DNA from: Mesorhizobium sp. AR02 | GTDB lineage: Bacteria > Pseudomonadota > Alphaproteobacteria > Rhizobiales > Rhizobiaceae | NCBI RefSeq assembly: GCF_024746835.1 | Contig: NZ_CP080531.1 | Span: forward strand, 3,472,001-3,536,000 | Reading direction: 5' to 3' | Length of the DNA: 64,000 bases | The notes under the pieces: generated by a model | What the model was told of the DNA's origin: nothing | Seen by the model: only the letters and a program-made list of their open reading frames with translations | The model's database searches: none | Program-made: the position numbers and the translations under genes | In this document: one piece after another, positions 54,121 through 63,051 of the stretch | How positions within the stretch are numbered: position 1 is the first letter of the stretch | Layout of the letters: the number at the start of each line of letters is the position of its first letter

Positions 54121-55824
54121 ATGGCGACACGGATCAGGGAAAGCCGGGGCCAGGAAATGGCCCTGACGGCGGCGGTGGCCGTCGTCATCGTGCTGCTTTC
54201 GCTGCTGCCCATGCTGCGCCTGATCAAGGAGATCGTGGCACCTGGCGGCACCTTGTCGACCGTGGCCATTGCGGCTGGATTGCGCAGCCCGGCGACCTGG
54301 ATCGCGACCTGGCATACGCTGGTCGTCGGCATCGGCGGCACCTTGCTTGCGGTGCTGTCGGGAACGCTGGTGGCGGTGCTCGTCTCGCTGACCGACATAC
54401 GTGGCCGCGGCGCCCTGGTGCTCTGCTACGTCATGCCGCTGATGATTGCGCCGCAGGTGACGGCGCTGGCCTGGCTGCAGCTGTTCGGCCCGGCCAGCCC
54501 GTTCCTCAAGCTCTTCGGCGCGGCGCCACCGCTCGGCACGAAAAACCCGCTTTATTCGACCTCGGGCATCATCCTGCTGCTCGGTGTACAATATGGCCCG
54601 CTGGTCTTCCTGCTGGTGCGGGCCGGCCTGCGCAAGCTGCCGCGCGAACTGGTCGAGGCCGCGCGGGCCGGCGGCGCCGGCTGGTTCACTGTGCTGGTCA
54701 CCATCGTGCTGCCCTTGATGACGCCGTCGATCATGGCTGCGGCCGCCCTGGCCTTCGTGTCCTGCGTCGGTAATTTCGGCATTCCGGCCTTCCTCGGCAT
54801 TCCCGCCAACTATCTGGTGCTGCCGACGCTCATCTATCAGCGGTTGGCGGGCGGCGGTCCCGCCGTGCTCGGCGAAACCGCGTTCCTGTCGGTGCTGATC
54901 GGCGTCATCGCCATGGCCGGCATTCTCGCGCAGGAAGTGATGAGCCGCCGCCGCGACTACCGCATCTCTTCGACATCGCTGCCGGCTGAACCCTATGAGC
55001 TCCGCCGCTGGCGGCCCGTCGTTCAAACCGGCATGTGGTTGCTGATCGTGCTGGTGCTGTTCCTGCCGCTGTTCGGGCTGGTGCTGACATCGCTGGTGCC
55101 GGGCTACGGCATTGCGCTCACCGCCAAGACGGCGACGCTCGACAATTACCGCTTCGTGCTGTTCGAGCATGACGCCGCCAACCGCGCCTTCTTCAACAGT
55201 TTCTGGCTGTCGATCGCGGCCGCCTTCTTCGCGGTCATCGTCGCTGTGCCGATCGGCTACCTCATCGCCTGGGGCAAGCAGCGCTGGGTGCGGCTGCTCA
55301 ACCTGGCGGTCGAACTGCCCCATGCCTTGCCCGGCGTCGTGCTGGCGATTGCCTCGCTGCTGCTGTTCCTGCGGCCGATCCCGCTGACCGGCATCCAGCT
55401 CTACAACACGGTCTGGATCATCCTCTACGCCTACCTCGCCCGTTTCCTGGTGCTGGCGCTGCGGCCGACCATAAGCGGCTATCACCAGATCGACCGGGCG
55501 CTGGAGGAAGCGGCACAGGTGGCGGGCGCCGGCCTGTTCACGCGCATGCGCACCATCATCTTTCCGCTGGTCGCGCCGGCGGCGATCGCCGGCGGCCTTT
55601 TGATCTTCATGACGGCGCTCAGCGAACTCACCGTCTCGGCGCTGCTGTGGTCTTCGGGCTCGGAAACGATCGGTGTGGTGATGTTTTCCTTCGAGCAGGG
55701 CGGTGATTCCAACTATGCGGCGGCGATGTCTGTCATCACCGTCGCGGTCACCTTCGTGCTGATGCTGGTGACCAATCTGCTTGCCCCCTACCTTCCCAGC
55801 GGAGTGCTGCCATGGCGCGATTGA
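54121..55824 (+). CDS. ABC transporter permease, FbpB/AfuB type, two fused halves
   Basis: The 567-residue inner-membrane protein contains two permease halves of about six spans each. The EAA contact loops are LVEAARAGGAGWFTVLV (about residue 180) and LEEAAQVAGAGLFTRMRTI (about 460). One chain thus makes the whole channel, as is normal for the FbpB/AfuB group. ATG 54121 has AGGA eight bases upstream; the frame is open to 54067 but without a site. Its stop overlaps the ATPase start by 13 bases. Confidence 0.92.
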   Translation: MATRIRESRGQEMALTAAVAVVIVLLSLLPMLRLIKEIVAPGGTLSTVAIAAGLRSPATWIATWHTLVVGIGGTLLAVLSGTLVAVLVSLTDIRGRGALVLCYVMPLMIAPQVTALAWLQLFGPASPFLKLFGAAPPLGTKNPLYSTSGIILLLGVQYGPLVFLLVRAGLRKLPRELVEAARAGGAGWFTVLVTIVLPLMTPSIMAAAALAFVSCVGNFGIPAFLGIPANYLVLPTLIYQRLAGGGPAVLGETAFLSVLIGVIAMAGILAQEVMSRRRDYRISSTSLPAEPYELRRWRPVVQTGMWLLIVLVLFLPLFGLVLTSLVPGYGIALTAKTATLDNYRFVLFEHDAANRAFFNSFWLSIAAAFFAVIVAVPIGYLIAWGKQRWVRLLNLAVELPHALPGVVLAIASLLLFLRPIPLTGIQLYNTVWIILYAYLARFLVLALRPTISGYHQIDRALEEAAQVAGAGLFTRMRTIIFPLVAPAAIAGGLLIFMTALSELTVSALLWSSGSETIGVVMFSFEQGGDSNYAAAMSVITVAVTFVLMLVTNLLAPYLPSGVLPWRD

Positions 55825-56891
55825 GCCTGGACCATGTGACCAAGAGCTTCGCTGATTTCGATGCGGTGAAGGATGTCTCGATCGACGTTGCCGACGGCGA
55901 GTTCCTGGCGGTGCTCGGTCCCTCGGGCTGCGGCAAGACGACGTTGCTGCGGCTCGTCGCCGGCTTCGAGAAAGTGACCTCGGGCGAGATCCGCATCGGC
56001 AGTGAGGTCGTGTCGGGCACGGGCGGCAGCGTCGCGCCGGAAAAGCGGCGCGTCGGCATCGTCTTCCAGAACTATGCGCTGTGGCCGCACATGACGGTGG
56101 CCGAGAATATCGGCTATTCGCTGAAAGTGGCGAAGCTGGACAAGGCTGTCGCGCGCCAGAAGGTCGAGGACGCGCTCGCCTTGGTCAATCTTCAGGGGTT
56201 GGGCGAGCGCAGGCCGGCCAATCTGTCCGGCGGCCAGCGCCAGCGCGTGGCCTTGGCGCGATGCCTTGTCGCCGCGCCGTCGCTAGTGCTGTTCGACGAG
56301 CCGCTCGCCAATCTCGACGTCCACCTCAGGGCCTCGATGGAGGATGAATTCTCCGCCTTCCACAAGCGCACCGGCACGACCATCGTCTACATCACCCATG
56401 ATCAGGCCGAGGCGATGGCGTTGGCCGATCGCATCGCGGTGATGGACCACGGACGCCTGGCGCAGCTTGCGACGCCGCGCGAGCTCTATCATGAGCCGGC
56501 AAATGAAATGGTGGCGTCCTTCATCTCGCAAGGCATCTTGCTGCCGGCGGATGTGCTGACCTGCGAGGAGGCCAGCCATTGCAAGGTCAGGGTTCTTGGA
56601 ACCGAACTGGTGGTCCGCTGCCGCCCCGGCGAAAGGCCGCGCGCCGGCGCGAAGATCTGCTGCCGGTCGGCGGATCTCGACGTATCACCGGATAATCCTG
56701 GCTTCGATGGTCTCGTCAAGCGGGTGATTTACCAGGGGGGTGCCGCGCGCATCGAATTCACACCTGCGGCCGGTCCCGATCTCACCTTGCATTTCGAGCA
56801 GCCGGACCCGGTCACGCTGGAGAGCGGGGCACAGGCCCGGCTGCGGATAAATTCCGGCTGGCTGATCCCGACTGCGGGAGCAGCCGCGTGA
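55812..56891 (+). CDS. ABC transporter ATPase, FbpC/AfuC type
   Basis: The 359-residue ATPase has Walker A GPSGCGKTT, VFQNYALWPHMTVAENI, signature LSGGQRQRVALARCL, Walker B LVLFDEPLANLD and the switch His in YITHDQAEAM. The C-terminal part (about residues 235-355) is a TOBE-type domain with several cysteines (TCEEASHCK, CRPGE, KICCRSAD). It overlaps the permease gene at its start and the metallo-hydrolase gene at its end, so the five genes from 53050 to 58796 look like one operon. Confidence 0.93.
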   Translation: MARLSLDHVTKSFADFDAVKDVSIDVADGEFLAVLGPSGCGKTTLLRLVAGFEKVTSGEIRIGSEVVSGTGGSVAPEKRRVGIVFQNYALWPHMTVAENIGYSLKVAKLDKAVARQKVEDALALVNLQGLGERRPANLSGGQRQRVALARCLVAAPSLVLFDEPLANLDVHLRASMEDEFSAFHKRTGTTIVYITHDQAEAMALADRIAVMDHGRLAQLATPRELYHEPANEMVASFISQGILLPADVLTCEEASHCKVRVLGTELVVRCRPGERPRAGAKICCRSADLDVSPDNPGFDGLVKRVIYQGGAARIEFTPAAGPDLTLHFEQPDPVTLESGAQARLRINSGWLIPTAGAAA

Positions 56892-58053
56892 TGATGCTGG
56901 ACCTGCTTGGCGGCTTTGGTGAAAAGGGCCGCACCAGCCTCGCCGCCAACAGCGCTGGGGACCGCATCCTGCTCGATGTCGGCATCAAGGTTGGCGCCTC
57001 CGGGGTGGACTACTATCCGGCGCTCGACGGGTCGATCGACGACATCGATGCGCTGTTTGTCTCGCACGCGCATGAGGATCATATCGGCGCGTTGAGCTGG
57101 CTGCTGTCGCGCGGCTATGCCGGCCCGATCTTCATGACGGCCGAGACCCGCGACGAGGCGCCGGCTACGCTTGCCGCTATGCCGATCCGGGGGATTTGAA
57201 ACGCTTTCCGTTTCCAGCCGATCTCATTGAAATCTTCGAACCCGGAGACACGCTGAAGATCGGCAATCTGGCGATCAGGACCGGGCGATCGGGGCATGTC
57301 GTGGGCGGCGTATGGTTCGCTGTCGATGACGGCAAAAGCCGCATGGTCTATTCCGCCGATGTGGTGCCGGACAGCCATGTGTTCGTCATGGATACGATCC
57401 CGTACTGCGATCTCCTGGTCTTCGATGCCTCTTACGGCGCCGATCCCGTGCCGGGGGCTGTGCGGGCGCGGGAAATTTCTGAATGGGTGGCGCAGCATCC
57501 GCAGGGGTGTCTCTTGCCGACGCCGCTGTCGGGCCGGTCGCTGGAATTGATCGCGGCCTTGCCGGGGCCATTCGCCATCCATGCCGGCATGCGTTCGTCG
57601 CTGGAAGCGCAGATCGGCGCCACGGCGGCCCTTTTGCCTGATATTTCCGAGCTTCTGCGTGGCCGTTTGGCAAGTGCTGCCGACTGGACCGATGCCGATC
57701 CCCTGCCGTCGCTGCCGTTGCTGGCCGATGACGGTATGGGCGAGGCTGGCCCGTCGTCGCGGCTGTTGCCACGTGCCGACGATGCCGGGTTTCCTGTGCT
57801 TCTCACCGGGCATCTGCCGGCGGGTTCTCCGGGCGATCTCCTGCACAAGGCAGGCCGGGCGGACTGGGTGCGCATGCCCACCCATCCGACGCTGTCGGGC
57901 AATGTCGAGATCTGGGAGATGGCAGGACGGCCTGAGGCACTGGGACATTCCTGCGCGACCGATCTTCTCGGCGACCTCAAAAGCCACATCCCGTCGCTGC
58001 ACACACAATACCGCACCGGCCAGCGCATCACGGTGCCGCAAGGAAGCAAATAA
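56891..58053 (+). pseudogene. Metallo-beta-lactamase-fold hydrolase, frameshifted
   Basis: The first frame ends at 57199 and holds the metal motif SHAHEDHIGAL (HxHxDH). The second frame, from about 57181 to 58053, holds TGRSGHVVGGVWF, MVYSADVVPDS and LVFDASYGADP, the other metal-ligand regions. Reading APATLAA into YADPGDLKRFPFP needs one added base near 57178, so a single deletion explains the break. Repaired length is about 388 residues. The fold is shared by RNase J-like nucleases and phosphodiesterases. Its place between an AfuABC-like transporter and surE, with overlaps on both sides (TGATG and TAATG), suggests hydrolysis of an imported phosphate ester. Confidence 0.85.
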
Positions 58054-58796
58054 TGAGAATTCTGATCTGCAATGATGACGGCATCGACGCGCCGGGGATT
58101 GCCCGTCTCGTCAACGCGGTCGCCGGCCTGAGCGACGATGTCTGGGTGGTCGCGCCCGATGGCAAGCGCACCGCCGCCGGTTCATCGCTGACAATTGCGA
58201 GGCCGCTGACGATGCGGCGCGTCAAGCCGAACTGGTATTCCTGCTCGGGCACACCGGCCGATTGCGTGGTGAGCGCCATGACATGGCTGTTCGCTGATAC
58301 CAACAAACCCGATCTGGTGCTGGCGGGCGTCAATGACGGCCGCAACGTCGCCGAGGACCTTGCCTATTCCGGCACGCTCGGCATTGCTCGGGAGGCAACC
58401 TTCTGGGGCGTCCCGGCGATCGGTTTTTCGCGAGTGAAAAATCCTGATCTCACCGACGGCGACGACCAATGGCTGGGCGCGCTGATCGCCTCGCTGTGGC
58501 AGTCTCGCCCCGACTGGGCGAAAGAAGGCCATTGGCTCAGCGTCAACCTGCCGACCACTCTGCCGGCTGAAATCCGCCAGCCGCGCATCGGCCGCGACAA
58601 GATCGGCCGCAAGGCCGAGATCGTCGAAAGCGACGGCGATCGCACTGTCATCACTGTTCCGCGCGGGCGCGCACATGCCAGTGAGCTGGGCGACGAGAAC
58701 GCGGTGATCGATGCCGGCTTCGTCAGCATCAACCGGCTGAACTGGTTTGGCGAAACGCAGCTGGACGAACGGTTTCTGGGCGGAATTCTGGGCTGA
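58053..58796 (+). CDS. surE: 5'/3'-nucleotidase SurE-family phosphatase
   Basis: The 247-residue protein is a SurE phosphatase, which removes phosphate from nucleoside monophosphates and similar esters in the cytoplasm with a divalent metal. The N-terminal NDDGIDAPG supplies Asp8 and Asp9, SSLTIARPL the Ser, and AGVNDGRNVAEDLAYSGTL the Asn, and SGTPADCV is also diagnostic. Length is normal. It does not lie beside pcm or nlpD, the usual surE neighbours. It overlaps the metallo-hydrolase gene (TAATG) and ends an ABC transporter operon, so it may be a second SurE with a catabolic role. Confidence 0.92.
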   Translation: MRILICNDDGIDAPGIARLVNAVAGLSDDVWVVAPDGKRTAAGSSLTIARPLTMRRVKPNWYSCSGTPADCVVSAMTWLFADTNKPDLVLAGVNDGRNVAEDLAYSGTLGIAREATFWGVPAIGFSRVKNPDLTDGDDQWLGALIASLWQSRPDWAKEGHWLSVNLPTTLPAEIRQPRIGRDKIGRKAEIVESDGDRTVITVPRGRAHASELGDENAVIDAGFVSINRLNWFGETQLDERFLGGILG

Positions 58797-58901
58797 TCTT
58801 CTGCGTGTGATCATTCAGATCACCAAGCTGTCAGCGGCCAAATTGCGCCAATCCAGTGCTTATGCTTGAAGCTGCCGCTATTTCATTCCACATCGGGCGC
58901 A

Positions 58902-60071
58902 ATGAACGGCAAGATACGAGAGTGGTTTCGCAATTGGCGATGGGCCTTGGCCGCATCGCTGATCCTGCATACCTTGATCGCAGCGTTCTTGTTCTTTGGC
59001 CTGCCGAGACCCGAGCAGCAGCCGGATGAGCAGGAACAGCCCGTCAATGTCGCGATCGTGCCGCCGCCCGAGAAACCTAAGCCGAAACCTGCTCCAAAGC
59101 CACCAGAGCCGACACCTGAAAAGAAGGCTGAAAAGCCGCCTGAACAAAAGCCGCCTCCTGAGCCGCCGAAACAGCCAGACGACCATGTTCTGAAGCGCGT
59201 CTTCCAGTACGGCGAGAAAGATACGGGGCCGGAGAAATCGCTCGACGGAAGCAGCGCTAAACCCAACACGCCATCGCCGGCCAAGGATGAGGCGGCGAAG
59301 CCGCCTATAACACCGACACCCGCGCCGACCCAGCCCGCCCCGGCTGCAACGCCACAGCAGAAGGCAGAGCCCAGCAAGCCTGACGACAAGCCGGCCACCG
59401 TTGCGCCGGACGAAAAACCCGCGCAAAGCGAGGAAAAGCAGGCGACCGATGACACCGACAAACAACAGCCGGACAAGCAGGAGCCGGCGTCGCAAACCGG
59501 CGAAAAACCAGCGGTCGTGGCGCCAAAGCCGTTGGCGGCTGAGACCGACAGCAAACCTGCGCCTCCGTCCTCGGCCGGAAAGGCAAAGCCTAAACCTGCA
59601 AAGACAATGACGTTCAAACCCGCGAGAGCCTTCAAAGCCCCAAGCGCGAACGCAGGAAGGTCAAATCCCACCAACAACGACGTTGCGGGGTCACCGATCT
59701 ATTCCGGCCTTCCGGGCGTCAGAAAGCTCTACTCGCAGGGGGCAACCGGCGATGCGTTCGCCACAAGCTCCATGGAGAACGTGCCGCGCGGTCAGCGCGT
59801 GGCCAATCTTTGTGGCAACGTTCTGAGCCAAGAATTGCAAAGTGCCGACTATACGATCAAATGGGTGCCAACCATTCAGCTGGACAGAGGCAATGTCCTC
59901 AATCCTCCGCTGGCCGCCTTCAGCACGAGAAACACGTGGTACAATCTGAACTTCCGGTGCGAGGTCGACGCCGACGCGACGAGGGTCCTGTCGTTCAACT
60001 TCCGTGTTGGGTCATTGATCCCGCCCGGCGAATGGGCCAGCCGAGGATTCACGAAGTATCCGCTAAATTAG
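58902..60071 (+). CDS. TonB-like proline-rich envelope protein with DUF930 C-terminal domain
   Basis: The 389-residue protein has a TonB-like layout. A short basic N-terminus is followed by one membrane span (about residues 12-32, ALAASLILHTLIAAFLFFGL). A long periplasmic Pro/Lys/Glu/Ala-rich stretch (about 38-245, PPPEKPKPKPAPKPPEPTPE) leads to a folded C-terminal domain (about 275-389). That domain has LCGNVLSQELQ, WYNLNFRCEVDADATRVLSF and a closing IPPGEW, which fits DUF930. It probably spans the periplasm, but the function is unknown. ATG 58902 is chosen; a TTG at 58866 would extend it by 12 residues. It is the intact member of a tandem pair. Confidence 0.82.
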   Translation: MNGKIREWFRNWRWALAASLILHTLIAAFLFFGLPRPEQQPDEQEQPVNVAIVPPPEKPKPKPAPKPPEPTPEKKAEKPPEQKPPPEPPKQPDDHVLKRVFQYGEKDTGPEKSLDGSSAKPNTPSPAKDEAAKPPITPTPAPTQPAPAATPQQKAEPSKPDDKPATVAPDEKPAQSEEKQATDDTDKQQPDKQEPASQTGEKPAVVAPKPLAAETDSKPAPPSSAGKAKPKPAKTMTFKPARAFKAPSANAGRSNPTNNDVAGSPIYSGLPGVRKLYSQGATGDAFATSSMENVPRGQRVANLCGNVLSQELQSADYTIKWVPTIQLDRGNVLNPPLAAFSTRNTWYNLNFRCEVDADATRVLSFNFRVGSLIPPGEWASRGFTKYPLN

Positions 60072-60217
60072 GCCGGCACGCCGAGCCGGGACAATTGCCG
60101 GCTAATACCATGCCAGTTGGAGCAGACGAAATCAGTACCAGCCGCCGTCAGCCGCGCGCCATGGCGTAGGTGTGGCTGCCGCCGATGTAGCCGTCATGCC
60201 GGAGGCAACCGCGCCCT
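60072..60217 (-). pseudogene. Remnant of the HAD hydrolase 3' end between the DUF930 copies
   Basis: About 145 bases after the first DUF930 gene align with 61442-61599, the 3' end of the HAD gene on the opposite strand. Shared stretches include GGCCGGCACGCCGAGC and CAGACGAAATC, and the match ends at CCGCGCCCT in both. The remnant has substitutions and gaps, encodes no useful product, and stops where the second unit begins. Confidence 0.8.
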
Positions 60218-60254
60218 TTGGTCGGGCTGCCCTGGTGGGGTGATCCAATTCAAC

Positions 60255-61599
60255 AAGCTGTCAGCAGCCAAATTGCGTCAATCCAGTGCTTATGCTTGAA
60301 GCCGACGCTATTTCATTCCACATCGACTGGGATGAAGGACGAGGCACGAGAACGGCGTCGGAATCTGTTGTGGGGCATCCCCGCATCGCTGATCCTGCAC
60401 GTGCTTGTCGCGGTGATCCTGATATATGGCCTGCCAATTCCTCCACAACAACCGCAAGAGGAACAGCCGGTCAATGTCGCGATCGTGCCTCCGCCCGATC
60501 AGCCGAAACCGAAACCTGCTCCCGTGCCGCCGCCAAAGCCACCGGAACCGAAAGTAGAAAAACCACCCGAGCCGAAAGTTGAAAAGCCGCCGCCGCCGGA
60601 AAATCAGGCGCAGAAGCTTCCGCCGGTCGAGGCCTTGAAGCCTGTCTTTCAGTTCGGCGACAAGGATACCGGCCCGAGGAAATCCCTGGATGGGGCGAGC
60701 GCTCAGGATAGCTCGCCGTCGCCGGCCAAGGATGACAAGCCGCCGGTTGAGCCTAAGCCTGCGGAGAACCAGCCCGCCACGCCGGCAGATCCGACCAAGG
60801 CCGACCAGAAGCCGGTAACCGCGACGGCGGACGCGAAGCCCACACAAAGTGATCAGAAGCAGACAACCCAGGACACGGATAAACAACAGGCAGCTAAACA
60901 AGAGGCAGAAAAGCAAGGGGTCGACGCTGCCAAGCAACAGGGCGCGGTACCAGAGCCTTTGGTTGCCGATGGCGGCGACGGCGAGATCGAGCTTCCCATG
61001 TCGGCCGTAACGCCGCAGCCCAAACCCGCAAAATGCGCCGAAGCCCAGCCCTTCAAAAGCCTCGAAGTCTGCATCTCGGAACGGTTCGGGCTTTCCGGGT
61101 GTTCGCAAGCTCTACTCGCAGGGCGCTACCGGCGATGCGCTGGCGACGACCTCGATGGGTGACCTACCTCGCGATCGACGTGTTGCGATGCTTTGCGCCA
61201 ACGTTTTGCAGCAGCAGTTGCTGGACGCCTCATATTTTCCTGACTTGGTACCAAATGTTCGGCTGAAGGCGGGCAATATTCTTGTCGCCCCGGACACCGC
61301 TTTCCGCGAAGGGAGAACCAGATGGTATCATGTGGGCTTCCGGTGCGAGGTCGATAGCGATGCAACGCGGGTCTTGTCCTTCGACTTCCGTGTCGGACCT
61401 GTGATCCCGCAGAACGAATGGGCCAGCCTTGGACTCTACTAGGCCGGCACGCCGAGCCCGGCCAATTGCCGGCAAACTTCTTGCCAGTCGGCGCAGACGA
61501 AATCGGCACCGGCCGCCGTCAGCCGTGCAGCGTGCTCGGCATAGGTATGGCCGCCGCCGGTGTAGCCGATCGCCGTCATGCCGGCGGCGACCGCGCCCT
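60255..61599. repeat. Tandem duplication, second unit
   Basis: This unit repeats the leader (AAGCTGTCAGCAGCCAAATT), a DUF930 gene and the convergent HAD 3' end. Here the HAD gene continues beyond the unit and is complete, so this looks like the original right-hand junction and the first unit the added copy. Confidence 0.8.
60332..61442 (+). pseudogene. Second TonB-like/DUF930 protein, frameshifted paralogue
   Basis: The first frame (ATG 60332) gives a membrane span (SLILHVLVAVILIYGLPI) and a Pro/Lys-rich periplasmic stretch to KPKPAK. Beyond about 61030 the paralogous sequence continues in another frame (GVRKLYSQGATGD, then LCANVLQQQLL and WYHVGFRCEVDSDATRVLSF), ending at 61442. Removing one A of the run at 61030-61033 joins the parts. 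Repaired length is about 369 residues, against 389 for copy one. The break may be real loss of a redundant copy or a homopolymer error. Its stop overlaps the convergent HAD gene by four bases. Confidence 0.8.
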
Positions 61600-62113
61600 G
61601 AATGCCAAAGGGCGAATCCTCGATGACGATGCAGTCGGCCGGGTCGGCGCCCATTTTGGCGGCGGCGAACAGGAAGATGTCGGGTGCCGGCTTGCCGTTC
61701 TTGACCATCGAGGAGCTGTAGATCGCCTCGCCGAAGAAATGCGCCAGCCCGGTGACGGCAAGGCTGTGGTTGATGCGCTCGACCGAGGATGACGAGGCAA
61801 CGCAGCGGTCGCCTTCAAGCGTTTCCAGAAACGCGGCGATCCCCGGCGTCGGCTTCAATTCCTCAGTGAACAGCGCCTTGGTCTCGGCCCAGATGTCGCC
61901 GTCGGCGGCAGCGGGAAACTGATGGCCGGTCAATTCCCTGATCCTGACGATGATGTCGGACTGCTTCATGCCGACGCATTGGGCGATGATGCCGCCATGG
62001 ATGCCGGGCATGCCGTGCTTTTCATAGACGCGCTCATAGGCCCTGGCGGCCAGCGGCTCGCTGTCGACGAGAACACCGTCACAATCGAAAATGATAGGCC
62101 TTGGTCGCGCCAC
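61439..62113 (-). CDS. HAD-family hydrolase (beta-phosphoglucomutase-like phosphatase)
   Basis: The 224-residue cytoplasmic protein has HAD motif I FDCDGVLVDSEP (nucleophile Asp near residue 10). Motif II is SSSSVERI (about 107), the motif III lysine lies in VKNGKPAPDIF, and motif IV is VIEDSPFGIQGA. It carries the C1 helical cap of the phosphoglucomutase/phosphatase subgroup. It should act on a phosphorylated sugar or similar metabolite. The start codon is GTG 62113; no ATG is near. It lies near the gutM-srlA genes, but on the other strand. A decayed copy of its 3' end sits at 60072-60217. Confidence 0.88.
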   Translation of the reverse strand: MARPRPIIFDCDGVLVDSEPLAARAYERVYEKHGMPGIHGGIIAQCVGMKQSDIIVRIRELTGHQFPAAADGDIWAETKALFTEELKPTPGIAAFLETLEGDRCVASSSSVERINHSLAVTGLAHFFGEAIYSSSMVKNGKPAPDIFLFAAAKMGADPADCIVIEDSPFGIQGAVAAGMTAIGYTGGGHTYAEHAARLTAAGADFVCADWQEVCRQLAGLGVPA

Positions 62114-62218
62114 GCGCTTGTCTCCTCAAGTCAAATTTCGCACATCGCTATCGGCAAAAAGTCAAATGTTCAATAGCGCGATGTCTTGAGCGCGTTTTGG
62201 GCATGAAATGGCGAGCAG

Positions 62219-62869
62219 TCAAAGTTGGCGCAGCGCATCGCTTGCGCGGACGGATCCGAGCGCCCTTTGCATGGCTTGCCGGGACTGTGCGCGGTCCGGC
62301 GTGATCCAGTTTGGTTCCGCACCGAGGAAGCGGTCGAGGAAAGCCACCGCATAGGCTGGCATCTCGGTGACGTTCTCGCGATAGGACCACCAGGTGCGCA
62401 GGTCGTCGGCGCATTTGTCGATGTTGGGCGCCGTGCCGAATTCCTGCTCGTAGATCGCCGAAATCACCGAGACGCAGTAGTTGGTGTAAAGGAAGCCCTC
62501 CGGCCAGAAGCGGATGATTTCCAGCGTGCCGGCATTCTGATCTGTTTCGATAAGCTGGGCGAGGCCGGAGATTTCCCTGGCTGGTGCTTGCTTGATCAGC
62601 TCGCGCAGCACGAGGCCGGCGGCAAAGACAATGAAGTCGGCGCGGTCTATCGCGGCGAAGCGCTTTTGTGCCTCCATGATCTCGACCCAGTCGAGAAAAG
62701 CCCTTGTCAGCTTTGCCTCGTCGATCTCGAAACGAACGCCGAACGTGTCCGAGACCACCTTGGCGCTGCCGCGGAAAGTGGCGCGGAACCAGCGCAGCTG
62801 CCGCAACCGGTGGCGCAGGTCGGGCATAAGGGCCAGTTCATCCCTGAAGGGCAGTTCCATTGCATGCAT
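62219..62869 (-). CDS. Conserved-type hypothetical protein, about 216 residues
   Basis: I do not recognise this family. The predicted protein is soluble, mostly alpha-helical in pattern, and rich in Trp and aromatic residues (RLRQLRWFRATFRG, FWPEGFLYTNYCVSVI, DLRTWWSYRENVTEMPAYAV). No signal peptide or membrane span is seen. ATG 62869 is the first of three close ATG codons (also 62865 out of frame and 62860 in frame) after CCAAACGGG. The longer frame to 62989 overlaps the promoter side of gutM and is less likely. It is divergent from gutM. Confidence 0.7.
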   Translation of the reverse strand: MHAMELPFRDELALMPDLRHRLRQLRWFRATFRGSAKVVSDTFGVRFEIDEAKLTRAFLDWVEIMEAQKRFAAIDRADFIVFAAGLVLRELIKQAPAREISGLAQLIETDQNAGTLEIIRFWPEGFLYTNYCVSVISAIYEQEFGTAPNIDKCADDLRTWWSYRENVTEMPAYAVAFLDRFLGAEPNWITPDRAQSRQAMQRALGSVRASDALRQL

Positions 62870-63051
62870 CCCGTTTGGTGACAGGCTAGCACAGCCGTGC
62901 CGCCGCCGAAATCGGCGACGGCCCTGTGGATGACCGTGGTCAAGGCCAATATCATACATATTGACATTCTCGGAAACAAATGTTCTCACTTTGCTGTTGT
63001 CGCGCGCCGGTCCAAGGTGCGGTTCAACGGAGGCTTCGGGAGGAGAACCGA

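Larger units (their letters stand above)
58825..60217. repeat. Tandem duplication, first unit
   Basis: This unit runs from a conserved leader (beginning AAGCTGTCAGCGGCCAAATT), through the first DUF930 gene, to a decayed copy of the 3' end of the HAD gene. The second unit begins 1430 bases further on, with the same leader. Leader identity is about 90 percent over 75 bases; the coding parts have diverged more. Confidence 0.8.

Noticed and set aside
54115..55485. 456-residue minus-strand open frame
   Set aside because: It is antisense to the AfuB-type permease gene, and its His/Gln/Arg-rich composition is typical of such shadows.
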